Source: Arbacia lixula (taxonomy: Eukaryota > Echinodermata > Echinoidea > Arbacioida > Arbaciidae). From it: 64,000 bases of DNA. The stretch is taken from the NCBI GenBank assembly GCA_963669155.1, contig OZ022581.1:16765527-16829526 (forward strand), read 5' to 3'. Below the pieces are notes generated by a model. The model ran no database searches. It was not told the origin of the DNA and saw only the letters and a program-made list of their open reading frames with translations. Each line of letters opens with the position of its first letter. The first letter of the stretch is position 1. A program made the translations under genes and the position numbers. Positions 36,001 to 48,384 of the stretch are shown piece by piece.

Positions 36001-37388
36001 CGAGTCTCTCCACCATCACTTCCGGGCGTCGGTCGAAGGCGTGGATGCGACGGACTTCGATCGGCTGAGTCGGCTGGTGACGGAGAGCGCCTCCATGAGG
36101 CAGCTTGCCATGGACACACTCAAGTCGTTCTTTAATCAGCAGATGAAGATGCAGGTTCTGTGATCAACCCCAAACCTGACATCTCACCTGCAATGACTTT
36201 TTTTACCTTTGGCGTCTCTCCTCAGTCCTCAAGATGTCTCATTTCGGACTTGTGATGAACTTTTTTTGAAATCCTAGAGGAAATTGACCTGCAACTGATC
36301 GTCATGCTTGTCTGCTTACAGATACCATACTAAAATCATAGCTTTTCATCTGCAGAATAAACATTGGAAATGTCGGTGAACTAACTTTGGACCCACGAGT
36401 CGACCATTTTTAACCCAGTGCGTTCTGAATATTTCTTCACTTTCATCCTTCATATTTGCATCATTTTATTTCATTAGGTTGCTTACTATTTCCTTCTTCA
36501 TCATAAAGTCCATGTCCAATGTTTCCTCTCACTCTCTTTTTTGCAGCTTTTCACACTCGCTTTGCTGAAAGCAGCAGTAAACAGCACCTTAGATATAAAA
36601 ACCTTATTTTTAAAAAATGCAAAACCATAGCAAAAACAAAAAGTAGCCTTCAATGATAGCACTGAAATCATGTTCATTTTGTGAGTGTCAAATTCAGAGA
36701 AGTATCATGAAGACTGTTGCAATAATTTTTAAAGAATGTATATAAATGACACAAGTCTGTGAGTCAAAATGCGTGTGATTATCCATATCTGTAAAATGCA
36801 TACCTGCATTTATTATCATTGAAGGAGTGCTAATGGTCAGTTGGGTAAATCTTATACAAAATGATAGCGTATAGCAGTACATCAATAAATATGTATGCTG
36901 AAAAACATCTGAATTGTAACAAAGTGTAATGGCACAGCTAAGTATTAATTCTTGTACATTGTATTTGCTATGCAAGTGTGTAGTTTGTAGGCTATTGACT
37001 ACCGCATGTCCCAAATGGCAAGTTTCCATTTTGGATAACATCGTAGGGGTGCAAAACTAAGCTCTCTTTTACCGCTGTGAGTTCCCATTTCCCATTCTTA
37101 GGGGGTGCCCTGGGTGGTGCGTATGCAAGATGGCGGTATAAGGGCAAACATGAACTCGTAGCTGACTTACTACGTACCCTCGACGACAAGCAGCGCGATG
37201 ACCTGAATGAGCAGTACCGGGAGATCGTGGCGGATTACCCGGAGGACGACGGCCTGATGATGACGAGACGTTTAAACGAGGACGGGGAGTTGAGAGAGAA
37301 GATGAGGCTGAAGCTGAGGTCGTTCGTCACAGACACGCTAAAGAGACAACTCATAGACGAGTACAAACAGAGGGGCAAGGCCGATTAA
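33053..37388 (+). CDS. C19orf12: C19orf12 homologue with two alternative terminal exons
   Basis: Shared coding exons are 33125-33190 (MPVSAEELVRLLAILAEEEN and on) and 34551-34644 (VTVKETLKGGAMAGAGAMIG and on). They splice in phase 1 either to 35907-36163 (138-residue product) or to 37102-37388 (148-residue product). The glycine-rich hydrophobic hairpin GAMIGGVCGGPLGIAVGGAV, followed by GALGAWM, matches the human segment in which C19orf12 spans membrane. The human protein resides at mitochondria, ER and their contacts, and its loss causes the iron-accumulation neurodegeneration MPAN. Human length is 141-152 residues. The exon at 33053-33190 starts with 5' UTR. The molecular function is unknown in any species. 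Confidence 0.92.
34092..34523 (+). other. unassigned open frame within C19orf12 intron
   Basis: A 143-codon frame, the longest in the window not explained by a gene or low complexity. The protein would be hydrophobic near its start and resembles nothing I recognise. It ends 27 bases before C19orf12 exon 2, has no clear splice or start context, and is probably chance. Confidence 0.12.
35907..36163 (+). CDS. C19orf12 terminal exon 3a
   Basis: Acceptor CACCTATAG, then 257 nt to TGA. Encodes GGAVGGALGAWMSHGKFKSV and on, ending QMKMQVL. It is the version closer to human, which shares GAWM, G.FK.VP.IL and the same length after the hairpin. AATAAA at 36356-36361 lies about 190 bases past the stop, so this exon can end a transcript by itself. 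Confidence 0.85.
36356..36361 (+). terminator. poly(A) signal after exon 3a
   Basis: AATAAA 193 bases after the exon 3a stop codon and well before exon 3b. Confidence 0.55.
37102..37388 (+). CDS. C19orf12 terminal exon 3b
   Basis: Acceptor CCCATTCTTAG, then 287 nt to TAA, same phase as exon 3a. Encodes GGALGGAYARWRYKGKHELV and on, ending YKQRGKAD. It aligns with exon 3a throughout: GGA-GGA, W, GK, V, LL, a D..QR.-L motif, and a C-terminal L+SF block. It has lost GAWM and is more charged. AATAAA at 37552-37557 follows at about 165 bases. Confidence 0.82.
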
Positions 37389-37551
37389 TGGTTTGAGCTT
37401 TCTGTCTCTCTCTCTCTTGTGCTAGCTATCAAATCAATGAAATTGAAAGTGTCCATGCATTGTAAGCACAGGCTTAAATATGCAGCAGATTTATTTTGTT
37501 CTGGGGAGGGGGGGGGGGTGGATCTATTCCTTCATCCCCTCTCCTGAACAA

Positions 37552-37557
37552 AATAAA
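37552..37557 (+). terminator. poly(A) signal after exon 3b
   Basis: AATAAA 164 bases past the exon 3b stop codon. Confidence 0.5.
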
Positions 37558-38753
37558 CTTGTGCAGATTTACGCCGATGCATGTAAGTACCATATGTGGT
37601 TTGTTTATAGCAAGGTCTACTATAGTCTGTGTGGAGTGAGTGTGATGACACCCCTAGCCATTAACAGGGTGTTACCAGCTCCTTATTGCTGAACGAGAAA
37701 CATTAAACATGTATGTAAACTTAAAAAGATAATATTAGAGGAGGACTATATTAGCGGCCTAGATTTTCTTTGAATAAAAGTCTCACTTCATTTGTTTTGC
37801 CCAAAGAACATTATTGTCCTTGAGACCGTAGCCCTTGATGCTCCTCTGTCATTCATTTCCTGTAATGACAAACAGAAATCCTGTTCAGTTGCACTGAAAA
37901 GCTTAACCCTTACTGTGCCACTTATGGATTATTTCACCAGTATTATACACAAAATCCCATAGAGCAGCATTTATCTGGCACCGGAAGGCTTAATGACCCA
38001 CTGTAGGTTTCTTATTATGGTACAAATGGTGAAGTAAGCAAAATGGGATGTATCCATCTTTGATCATTTTAATTAACATTGATATTGCTGTCATTGCAAT
38101 GATAATCATGATCCCACCAATAACGATATTTGTCTTGTTCTACACCAGTTAACTGAAAAAATGGAGTGCAGTTCTCTGTCTGCAATCACCATCCATGTAT
38201 TTAAATAGAGTTGGGCTTGCTGCTTATTGCATTCTGCAGTGAAAAATACTGCCACAATACTGCCATGATATCAAAAGGAGTCTGTAGATTTGCAAAACAC
38301 CCCCTTTTACCGCCACTTGCCAAAATTATGATGTACCCTTTCCTCGGTTTTGCATGTATTGACAAGATAACTACACAGGTATTATCAGGCGTTTCTCCAG
38401 AATGTTGAAGGATTTTTTCCACATATGAAATTTGTGATATTGCATGAAATGCTCTCACAACACACAAGTTATACAATTGATGAAATTATCAGTCAAAGGT
38501 GCATGAGTTCTTTGGCAAGTATTAGGTAGAAGCCTTCATAAATTGGACAGGTGAAAGCCACGGGGCGGTGTTAAAGCAACCCTCCACAAGTAATGTATTT
38601 ACATGTAAAGTACATGCAGAATGGTTCGCAGTATAGGAAGTGATTGTGAGCCAAGCATTACTTTACTGCTCAACCTATAAAAATCATATTATTATTCTCA
38701 TTGTTTTTGCTTTCTTTGAGCCATATGTTCCATACTTGTGCATGACACATGTC

Positions 38754-38940
38754 CTGGGGGGTGTTTCACCAAGCTGTTTGTAAGTTACAAACGACTTTAC
38801 GAACGACTGGTGATCCCTTCTTGTGCTAAATGCGATACCACACTTTGTTCATTGAGAATCTGATTTAGCACAAGAAGGGATCACCAGTCATTTGTAAAGT
38901 CGTTCGTTACTTACGAACAGCTTCGTGAAACACCCCCCAG
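38754..38940. mobile_element. MITE with GGGGGGTGTTTCAC termini
   Basis: Begins CTGGGGGGTGTTTCACCAAG and ends CTTCGTGAAACACCCCCCAG. Arms of about 80 bases share CGACTTTAC and CTGGTGATCCCTTCTTGTGC. This type of short element is common in sea-urchin-like genomes, to my knowledge. Confidence 0.85.
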
Positions 38941-40965
38941 CACAGATATCTGACAATGATTCACAAAGAGTGACATTCTGCTCATTTGCTCACTGAATAT
39001 TTTCTAGTAACCACCCTGCATGTAAGCTACATGTACAGCCTTGAAGATACTGAAACTGTGTAACTCTTTAACTATTGATAGTCATATTGATCAAATTTAT
39101 AACAACACATGTGTTCTTAGTAGTAACTTTAGTGTCTGGACAAAATATAATTTTAGGCTAAAACACACGGAAATCTCCTGAAATTCAAGGGTTCAGTAAC
39201 TGTCCAATTAAATTACATTCTTTATAATGTGCCTTATTCTGTAGCATATTTTTTTAGAATAATATAGACTGAATCCTACATGGTAGATTATATATCAAAA
39301 TCAGATTATTGAAACATGTAGATATTTATGAAGAGGAAACATAACACATATATTCTATGGCAAATGATAGTTCAATGCAACTTTAAGAGGAGCAGTACAT
39401 GTATGTCGGTGTGCCTCTTTCTGAAACAAGAACAAAATCTAGAACAATATGAGGGAAGCTGTGTAGCTAATTGTGAGTTCCAAAGAGCTGAATTCTACAG
39501 AGGTGCATATATTATAGAGATCTGTTCATCTTCCTTAAATGATCCGTGTGTGAAGTTGATATGTATTCGAGAGTAGATTGTGGATAGAGGGTGCATGGGT
39601 TTCTTGGTACTGGAAATCAATATGGTTAGGGAAGTGTACATGTATGCAGCTAAATAATTGCATGTTCTTCCCTCGCTGAAAATAAAACTCAAAATAAAAT
39701 TAACAACCATTAATGAAAACACATGGGCTCAGAAATCCCCCTTCCCCCTCCCAAGAAAATAAACGTCCGATTAAGAAGCCTCGGAAAATGCTTGATGTGG
39801 GTGCATTAGATACTGCTATGGAAAATGGGGTTCCTTCTACACTTAGCTATGTGGATACACTTATATTGAACAGATGACACAAAACCAAATGTAAGACCCA
39901 GAATTAATGTAAACATCTGTTTGTAATAGCAATAGGCAAAAGTAACCGTATCCTTTTTGCTGATCAAATTGAACGAATTCCAAGACTTCCAAACATGAAC
40001 ATCTGGTCTACATAGGAGCTGACTTTACAGAGAATCAAACATTATGCTTGAATATGAAGCGAGCAAATGTAAACAAAATATGAAAGCACAATTCTCTCTT
40101 TGCACATGCACCAATTTTCTTGAAGTGCCTGTGTTTCTGAAGCTATCCCATAGTGCATTACGAACGTTCCGTGAAACATCCATCCAGGTATTTTACTGAA
40201 TTACTGATATTGAGACTTGTATACAATTCCTCTTGTCGTGAATGTAGATATCATTCCACTTTCAATTTTAAGAATTCCAAGAATATCAGGTATGATGTGT
40301 ATTCAGGGTTATCAAAAATTACACTTTATGTTGAAAGGCATAATTAACAATATTCATGCAAGCATGACTCATTCTGATTCTACCAAATCTAGATTAATTT
40401 TAAGTATTATTTTTCTTGTTAAATTACACATGTAGGCAATTTACAGCACAATGATCATTTGCATTTGAGCAAACAAAGTACTTGAAGTAACGAACAATGT
40501 ACAGACACATCTCGCACAGATGTATGTGTTAATATATGATTACATGTTTTGTACTATTCCACATCTTTGTTTATTCAATATATGTACACTATATCTTTCT
40601 TGCATTTTAGGTAACACCTCGGTCCCTTTGATGAGAATGTTATGTTTAGTACCGCATCCATTCAAAGTGAAGTCATGTAATATTCATGCACTGCCCATCA
40701 TGTTATGTATTACGGTGGTACTTCACTGTGGAGAATACTTGAGTACTAAATATTAATATTTTGCTTTAAATGTTGGTTAGTTTTCATTTTTTTCCCCTGG
40801 TAATATATTTTTCCATCGCGCTCTATCCAGGGTTTTTTCTTGCTTTTTTGTGCTTAACTTACCTTTAACTTGCCAGTATTGTAGTTGTAAATATGTGTTT
40901 CATGAAGAATTGTAATCCAAGTCTAATGTGTTTGTACCCTGAACATTAGCAAAATGTAACAGCTC

Positions 40966-41127
40966 CTGGGCACTGTAACATAAAGGTTTGCGATCAATCG
41001 CAAATTTAAAAGCCAAATTCTGATTGGTCACTGGTCAGTCTTTTGAACAAAAAGTGCATGCAACAATGATGTTGATTGGCCATTGCCATTTTGCGATTGA
41101 TTGCAAACCTTTATGTTACGGGGCCCT
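40966..41127. mobile_element. MITE with TAACATAAAGGTTTGC termini
   Basis: The left arm GTAACATAAAGGTTTGCGAT is mirrored by ATTGCAAACCTTTATGTTAC on the right; both continue into GATCGCAAA-type sequence. The internal part has TTGATTGGCCATTG-like text. Confidence 0.8.
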
Positions 41128-42781
41128 GTTCTTGGCGGAAATGTAGTTGGATGTCGATGTCACTTTTTGAAGAAATTGTATTTCACACTAAAGCGGGGCT
41201 GACTTAACGTATATAGGGTAGTTTGTCGGTGTCCTGGGTAACTAACAGTATGGTGTACATCTTCAGGATTCTTAATGTCCTTCTATAGGGTGCCCAGCTT
41301 GATAGTTCAGCTTTGAGACAGCATTCTGTAAAATGCGAAACAAAAGAGTGGCCCTAAGATTTATCAATGCAACCTTTACTGAAGTATATCTATGTATTTT
41401 AAAAAGTATAGATAATTGCTGAAAACAGCATGTAAGTGTAACAACATCTGTTACTGTTGATATATGTGAAGGCATATATAATGTATGTATAGGTTTTTAT
41501 GTTAATATTTTGCTAAAAGGAGAAAAAAACAAAAAACAAATATTTACTTTCAGCAAAAGTAATAAAGCATATGTTACTTAAATTGTGATTAGAACCATGC
41601 AAATGATTAATAAACCTGGAATCTGGTATTACTCGTTCTGCTTTTCCACTAGTGACGCATGAGGCATTTTCTTGTGTGTGTACTTTGCACAAAACCATCA
41701 AATTTGACAAGCCAGTCGTGATCACATGGCCCATGAATTTTTCTTCACTTTTCTGCAAATTATTTCACTCTGTTTGTCTGATTTCAATCAAAACACCCTT
41801 TTCAATGGTATTACATTGTTCTTTGCTTTTAGTACAATAAAGCGTGTCCACTTCTTCACCATTTCTTTGCTTTATTAGTTGTAGACAGCTCGTAGGTTGC
41901 ATTTTGTGCCACATTCTATTCTTCCTTTCATTTATTTTGCCTTTGTGTTTTGATTTGTACATTTCCTCCGCAAGTAGACTAGCTGAATATTCATTGTGGT
42001 TTAGCCTCACATTACATACCATCATGCTGAAAGATGAAATGATTTTTCTGCCATGAATTGTACTTGAATTATATGATTAAAATAAATTCCACATTTTCTA
42101 TGAAACTGATTATTGTCTAGCTTCTTTGTTTTCACTTGAAATAACATTATTAGTACATGTACTTGTATGAATGTTAAATAAGTTGTTGGAAGACTGGGTG
42201 TTATACAAGTTGATTGCCGAGTGTCTGATTGATTCCTAATATTCATCACCATTTTTTTTAATGAGTTGAATTATTGATCAATTGTTGAGTGGATCATTTA
42301 AAAGTGATTGATTTATACTGGGAAATATTTTTGATTGAGTGAGTTAACAATTGAAAAGTGCATTGTTTTGGGGGTTGAGTGATTGTATGGCTGGATGAGT
42401 TAATAGTGATTGAATGATTTATTAATTTCTTGATGATTGGTTAGTAGAGTGATACATGTGCCTGAGTATTGGAATGCTTGATTGAGGGGTTGGTGGTATA
42501 TTTTACAACTATTGTTTGCGCGCGCGAACAATTGTTTTTCTCCTTTTGAAGAAGTGCAACTGCATGGACAAAAGTTCAGATACGGCCCTAGTTTAGGCGT
42601 TGTGCTTGCAGATTTTAATAGACCATCATCATATTAGGGGAAGGAAAAGCTCGCTCGATTACCTACCCCAAGGATCACACTGGGTACTATGCGCTGGGGG
42701 TTGTACAAAGAACCACACAGCATCATGAATGTGAAGTTTCTTTGGACTATCCTATCGGCCTACCACACCATCCGACCCCCC

Positions 42782-42854
<73 letters not shown>
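42782..42854. repeat. (CA)n microsatellite
   Basis: CT run followed by about 60 bases of perfect CA dinucleotide. Confidence 0.97.
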
Positions 42855-42857
<3 letters not shown>

Positions 42858-42956
42858 CATACTTACACACCTTCTTGACGATGAACATGGTCTTTTGTAA
42901 CACGGACAACATTTAAAAGAGACCCTTTGAAATGTGGTCTGCACAACACCATAAAA

Positions 42957-43353
42957 ATACAGTCAAACCTGTCTTAGCAGCGGTGATTTGCCATTTGGCC
43001 CAATCCCAGTTGGTCCACTCACCATTTCGTCTACCATCACATGCTGATATGTATGGGTTAGGGTTAGGGTAGGGAGTCTGGATGAGGGTTAACAGTTGAG
43101 GTTGTGGTGTAGATTAGAGTTGTTGATAAGTTATCCCAGTATTTTAATCTAAAACAGTATTTTGAAGGGGTTCCTTGTAGACGAATTGGTGAGTGGACCA
43201 ACTGGGATTGGACCAAATGGCAATAAACCCACTAAAATAATTCCCCCGGAGAGAGATCATGTGTTAAAGAACCCGTCTATAGCAGCCACCTGTCTATAAA
43301 GGCCACAATTTGTGTTTCCCTTGGATGGCCACTATAGACAGGTTTCACTGTAT
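42957..43353. mobile_element. inverted-repeat element interrupted by a second one
   Basis: Outer termini ATACAGTCAAACCTGTCT (42957 on) and AGACAGGTTTCACTGTAT (to 43353) are inverted. Inside, 42988-43223 is a separate element with about 45-base arms (left TTGCCATTTGGCCCAATCCC, right GGGATTGGACCAAATGGCAA). The interior holds a short GGGTTAGGGTTAGGG run at about 43057-43071. Confidence 0.75.
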
Positions 43354-43849
43354 ATTAGTAGTGAAGGCTAGTTCTATAGGCTATGGGGATGGGGGCTATG
43401 CCAGACTACTGGTTCCACCTCAAATACAGATCGACAGGGCTGTATAATCAAAATAAGCTCGGGCCCCATGTGTTTTTAAGTAATCAGTTTTGCGTTTTCA
43501 TCTTGTCGGCATGTCGTTTTAAAAGCAAATTCCCTGAATCGTGCTGAGATCTATTCGGATATCCGTCGACGCTTACTGTATTTGCTCTCCATGAGTGGTC
43601 ATGCTTTTGTTATCGCGTCCAGTACATGACATTATAAATTCCAGCTAGCTAGCAGAGGCAAGATCGAATATTATCGATTTGAACTGACTTTCTTCCCTGC
43701 TGAGACCGGACATGATCTGAACCTTTTCAAATCAGCGATAGGGAGATGTGAGTTTCTTGTGAGTCTTTCTTGTATTTTACCATGTAGGCCTACATCTATC
43801 TTCACTTCTTATGCACTTCATCTGTCAACAAACTTGACCTCGCACCATT

Positions 43850-44150
43850 CATAGCACCTACATAGCAATTACATGAGTACGTCCTCAAATATGAGTCCTT
43901 CCAAACGTTGGTATCACCGCGCCCCCTGCGCGCCTGGGCATCGGGGAAATTCCCTATTTTCTGATACCTGGGTATAGATACACTAGCACAACGGGCTCGC
44001 ACAAGTCGATGAAAAGGCGTGTAAGCGTTTGAAGTGCGCGCGAGTTTGTTCTTATCATACACGGTGTAAAGACGTGTGCGCCAGCGCAACGTGTGATAGT
44101 ATCTCCGCGGTCTCGTTGTTTAGTCAGCGCGCGACGCATGTTTGCTGAGG
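43850..44150. promoter_or_regulatory. CpG-rich island upstream of the PEBP gene
   Basis: CpG-dense segment (GCGCGC, CGCGCGAC and similar) in AT-rich flanks, about 0.8 kb before the PEBP start codon. It is the likeliest promoter or 5' exon location. Minus-strand frames through it resemble no known protein. Confidence 0.3.
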
Positions 44151-44629
44151 AACAAGTATGAATAGAACTTTAGTCAAGTACTAGTAGTAGAGCGTTTCGG
44201 AGATTGCCGAGTCATGCACTAAATGTCAACGTGTAGGTTTTGACCACTTTCGTTCCAGTCACTAATACTGAGCTGCCGTCATTGCGCTTGTAAGTAAAAG
44301 TAATCAGGCCAGTTAGAATATTCATTGTCATTGAGTTATCAAAGTCTATTATTCTGTCAAAAAAGTGTCAATACTGAGTCTGAGTAATTGCAGTTGCAGC
44401 TGCAATATTAGTGCTAGCAAGTAGCATTTGTAGCAATAAAACGCCAATACTCTATTTTAATGGCCATTCATTTGAAAAATCAACCTGCAATTTTCAAAAC
44501 TAAAGGCTGCAATTAGGTGAAGTATAACGTCTAGATTCTAATTCAATTTCAAGTCAAACGAAACAAGCTCTTACCATAGTCATGATAGTCAACATGTAGA
44601 AAACTATGCTTTTAGTTTTAATAGCTAAC

Positions 44630-44765
44630 CGAGGATTTTACTGAAATTGTCAGCATTGACAATTTCAATGAAATCCTCGTTTTTGATTGGCTGAGAGGCA
44701 CTAGCCTAAATTGTCGGAGAAAGACAACTTGTCAGTGCTGACAACTTTCATGAAATGCCCCCCAG
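44630..44765. repeat. hairpin-rich repeat ending GAAATGCCCCCCAG
   Basis: 44630-44679 is a near-perfect hairpin (CGAGGATTTT, then GAAATTGTCA, inverted). A second small palindrome, TTGTCAGTGCTGACAA, lies at about 44729-44744. The right edge GAAATGCCCCCCAG resembles other MITE termini in the window. Confidence 0.6.
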
Positions 44766-44972
44766 GTAATCACGGAGGAGCGATAATTGATACTTGAAAA
44801 TCTATTGCACACACTGACACAGCTCACCTCATCTGAGCATGCTGAGGCAAGTTTTTTCAGAATAATCATGTTTTTGTTCTCTTCCATTTTTAAATACAGA
44901 GTTGACGAGTGTTTTACACTGACTATTTCAGCCTTCCCTGCACTTTTACTGTGAATCTTAAGACTACGAGAG

Positions 44973-46914
44973 ATGGCTGCCGAGTTCAGTGAGCATGGCG
45001 TCGTGCCTGATGTCATCGACCAGGCCCCTGCTGTCGTGGCTAAGGTCACATGGGCAGCATCTGGAGTAGAGGCTAACCTTGGAAACGTCCTCACTCCGGA
45101 AACGGTAAGGAGGGTGCTCTTTCTTCTTCTCATCTTCTCTTTTTACAAACGTTTAACTCTGGTCACTAAAAGGCAAGGAGAACCTCATATCCATCACTGC
45201 AGAGGGTTATATAAGCTGGCATAAATGTGCAATGAAAGATTAGAATATCTTATCATTTCTACCTGAGATTCCCTTGAGGAATCCTAATAAATAGCTTAGA
45301 AATGGTGTGCAGTAAATTCATTTAGCCATTTAATAGCTAGCATTTGGAAAGGGGTGGGTATTATGATAGCAGGTTCATTCATTTTCAGTACTCTTTACTT
45401 TAAAACTTTCACATGACTGTACCAAGTGATATTTTTATGACGAACAGGACAGAATTCTTTACATGTCACTGTTGAATATGATGAGATATTTGTCCCTGTC
45501 AAGTGAGTCTTTCATATCCTCCTCAATTTTCTGAAATGAAATTTTTAATGGATCTTATATTAAAGCTACACTGTATAAGTCTCATGATAAATGTTGTAAT
45601 GTCAGGCAATTGTGAGGGGGGGGGGGGAATCCCTTAATTATTTCAAGAATAGTTGTTTGCTTCCATATACCAATGAGCTTTTTTGAATTGAATACTGCCC
45701 CAAAGGTGAAAGAGTGTCCAACTATCACATGGCCAGCAGAAGAAGGTGCGCTGTACACCGTGATGATGCAGGACCCGGACGCCCCAAGCAGGAAAGATCC
45801 CAAGTTTGGTGAATGGATGCATTGGGTGGTGGTCAACGTCCCAGGAAACGACATCAGCAAGGGGCTCGTCTTTGCGCCTCATATTGGATCAGGACCACCA
45901 AAGGGAACCGGTAGGATTTGAAACAATGCTCCATACGGCATATAAGGTAAAGGCATCCCATGATGCATTGCACAGGCATGTTTGGATTTTGTTTGCAGTC
46001 ATGTCCATGTATGAGACCGGAAATGGACATGACTGCATGCAAAAACAAAATCTGTATAACGTACGCTGTGCAGTGCATCATGGGACAACTTTCCTCTATG
46101 TGCGGTATAGAGCTCTGTGAGCAATATTCGGGTTGGCATTTTCTTCACTGTAGCTTACACCATCCTGTATCTAAGAAATACAGATTTTTATACGTTTTTG
46201 TCACCCCTACAGTCAAAAATGCTGATGAGATGCTAGGCAAACCTCTGCAATGTTCAATAAAAAGGTTATGCAGCTGGTATTTATCTGGGATTTGGTGCAT
46301 TTATTTATGTTAAAGCTCCTAATGAAAGCGGGGTCATATGTTACATATATAGAGAGAAGAAAGTTTACAATTGCAAACTCTCATGGAAACGGCCAATCAG
46401 CTGGGGGTATTTCATCTATTACCAACCATGATAACTTACAAATATTGTATTGTGGACTTGCTTCTCACTGATGCAACCACAACAATGTCTGGACATGTCA
46501 ACTTTTCCTCCCTCCTTCTTTTCTTGAAACTGGAAATTGTTAGTCTAATTGTCCAGACTTGGTCGTCATTGCAGCTGTGCATCAGAAAGAAACGTACTGT
46601 AAAGCCTAGAACCTAGGCTATACTCCTCACTTCAGCAATCCAGTTTGTTGACCCCTGCTTTTATCAACCCCCTTCCCCCTCTCCCTGACCTTTGACCTGT
46701 AGGCCTACATCGTTATGTGTTCCTGGTCTACAAGCAGACAGGGGAGATCCAGCTGAAGGATCCTGTGCTGAAGCGGACAGTTGAGAATCGTGGCTCCACC
46801 AAGGCCAGGGACTTCGCTGCCAAGTACGGCCTGGGCAACCCTGTGGCTGGAAACTTTTACCAGGCTGAGTGGGATGAATACGTCCCTAAGCTCTACCAGG
46901 AAATTAGCAAATAG
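44973..46914 (+). CDS. PEBP1: phosphatidylethanolamine-binding protein (RKIP-like)
   Basis: Exons 44973-45104, 45706-45910 and 46703-46914 total 549 nt, 182 residues (human PEBP1 has 187). Conserved landmarks: VLTPETVK; the family signature [20 protein letters not shown] with ligand-pocket Asp67/Asp69 and His83; [18 protein letters not shown] with pocket His115; and C-terminal [14 protein letters not shown]. The family binds anionic phospholipid head groups in the cytosol, and the mammalian member restrains Raf/MEK signalling; that role here is inference. Junction phases are 0 and 1, both GT-AG; the exon 2 acceptor CCCCAAAG has a weak pyrimidine tract. Intron 2 begins with a hairpin repeat 45 bases after the donor. 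No signal peptide. Confidence 0.95.
45956..46085. repeat. hairpin MITE-like repeat in PEBP intron 2
   Basis: Left arm TCCCATGATGCATTGCACAG and right arm CTGTGCAGTGCATCATGGGA. The central arms carry GCAGTCATGTCCAT and ATGGACATGACTGC with a short loop. Arms are about 55 bases and imperfect. Confidence 0.82.
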
Positions 46915-47864
46915 AATGAGCTACTGAAGATCCTCTCTTATTTCCATTCATTTTTTTTTCCATCCATTTGTCAGCAGTGTCTTTTGCAGAATGCTCTTAA
47001 ACTCTTTAGGGAAGTTGCATAATGCAGTGACGAGGGAGTGGACCTTTTTCTTTTCTTTGATTTAATTCTTAGAGTGTTCGTTTACATACATTTGGCATAT
47101 TTAGTCTTAGTGAGTCAGAGGGATTGTGCTCCTTAACTCATGATCAGGATCTTACAAATTGTAATGACAAACTAGTGAAGGCGTTCTCTTCTTTTGATTA
47201 ATTTATGAGAATGTGCATTTCAAACATCCTTTTTATGTACCAGAAACTTACATATTGAAGTGACTTGTAAGCATGTGTAGATATATCTTCTTTCTCTTTT
47301 TACACTCATGTCTCATTATATTTGTATTGATTCAATTTTAACTATTCGGTATGACCGAGCTTGGCGATGTCCCATAAATGTAGTGGCTGGGGGTTTTTTC
47401 TGTGTGCTGTGTGCCAAAATCTCAAGGAACAATGCACACTTGATAATAGATTAAATCAAATAAAAGTTTGAAAAAGCTCAAGAAAGATTATGAAGGATTT
47501 ATTTATGTTTGAAAATGGTATTACCTAGCTTTTTAAAGGGAAGCTCTCTATGTCTGCATAAATGTACTTTCCAGACGTTGCTTTGCTCTTACAGATTATG
47601 CTTGCATACACAAAGCAATACCAAGAGTATCACTTGTCTACTTTGAATTTACAGGGAAAGATTGAAGGACAAATGACCAAAGGTTTCTGAACCCCAATTA
47701 CTTCCTTTAAGACAAGTTTGTTCAATTTTCCTCATACTGCAGCCAGTCGTTGCTCAGAATTTATTTTGTTATTCAAGTCAAGTTATTATCGGGGTTAATG
47801 CATTGCTCTTACGGAGATCTAATCTTGTTTAATTATGCAGTATTATTGTGAAATATCTGTACAA

Positions 47865-47870
47865 AATAAA
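47865..47870 (+). terminator. candidate poly(A) signal, PEBP gene
   Basis: AATAAA about 950 bases past the stop. An earlier AATAAA is at 47459-47464. The intervening sequence has no other features. Confidence 0.4.
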
Positions 47871-48384
47871 AACATGTATATTTTTGTTCTTTTGCACAAC
47901 TTGAAAACTAGCAGAAATCCTGTTTAAAAAAAAAAAAAAAAAACTCAGTGCATATTGTCTGAAAGACAGGAGATTCGTTTCCCAAAGCCATACCATGTGG
48001 TAGGCCTAACACAACCTAGATAGAGAAACTAGCCAAACCCAGGCCTTGGTGGCCTCTGTTATACATGTACTCATAAATCACCAAGACTCTTGTGTGTGAA
48101 AATACATGTCTAGCATGTATTCAGGACCTTATCAAGCATGTCATGGCATCAATATTTGAATGACAGTCATGTGGACTCTGAAGCTATTAGCTGTTTTCTG
48201 GCAATGGTGAACTTTGTGAGGAGCATACATCCATTCATATGTACTACATGTGTAATCTATTGCTCTTCCACCTACTTTTCTGTGAGATCTTTTTTGTAAC
48301 AGTAAAGGCTATAAAGTCATGAATTATGTTGTATTCAGTGCTATACTTCTTGTTTTAAAGTTTTGGAAAAGAGTGTTGGTATGT

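Larger units (their letters stand above)
37600..42950. other. intergenic region with short inverted-repeat elements
   Basis: No gene recognised. It holds MITE-like elements at 38754-38940 and 40966-41127 and a CA microsatellite at 42782-42854. Confidence 0.5.

Noticed and set aside
36694..37041. 115-codon minus-strand frame between C19orf12 exons 3a and 3b
   Set aside because: No recognisable domain, antisense to a well-supported gene, AT-rich composition.
42689..42944. Thr-His and Cys-Val repeat frames
   Set aside because: Produced by the (CA)n microsatellite on its two strands.
43057..43076. Interstitial telomere (GGGTTAGGG)
   Set aside because: Only about two and a half units, inside a MITE-like element; too short to suggest a fusion point.
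43802..44139. Two overlapping minus-strand frames upstream of PEBP
   Set aside because: They follow a CpG-rich island without stops by composition; no family resemblance or splice logic.
45806..46313. Overlapping frames in PEBP intron 2
   Set aside because: They run from exon 2 out of frame into a hairpin repeat; the conserved PEBP frame and splice sites explain the locus.
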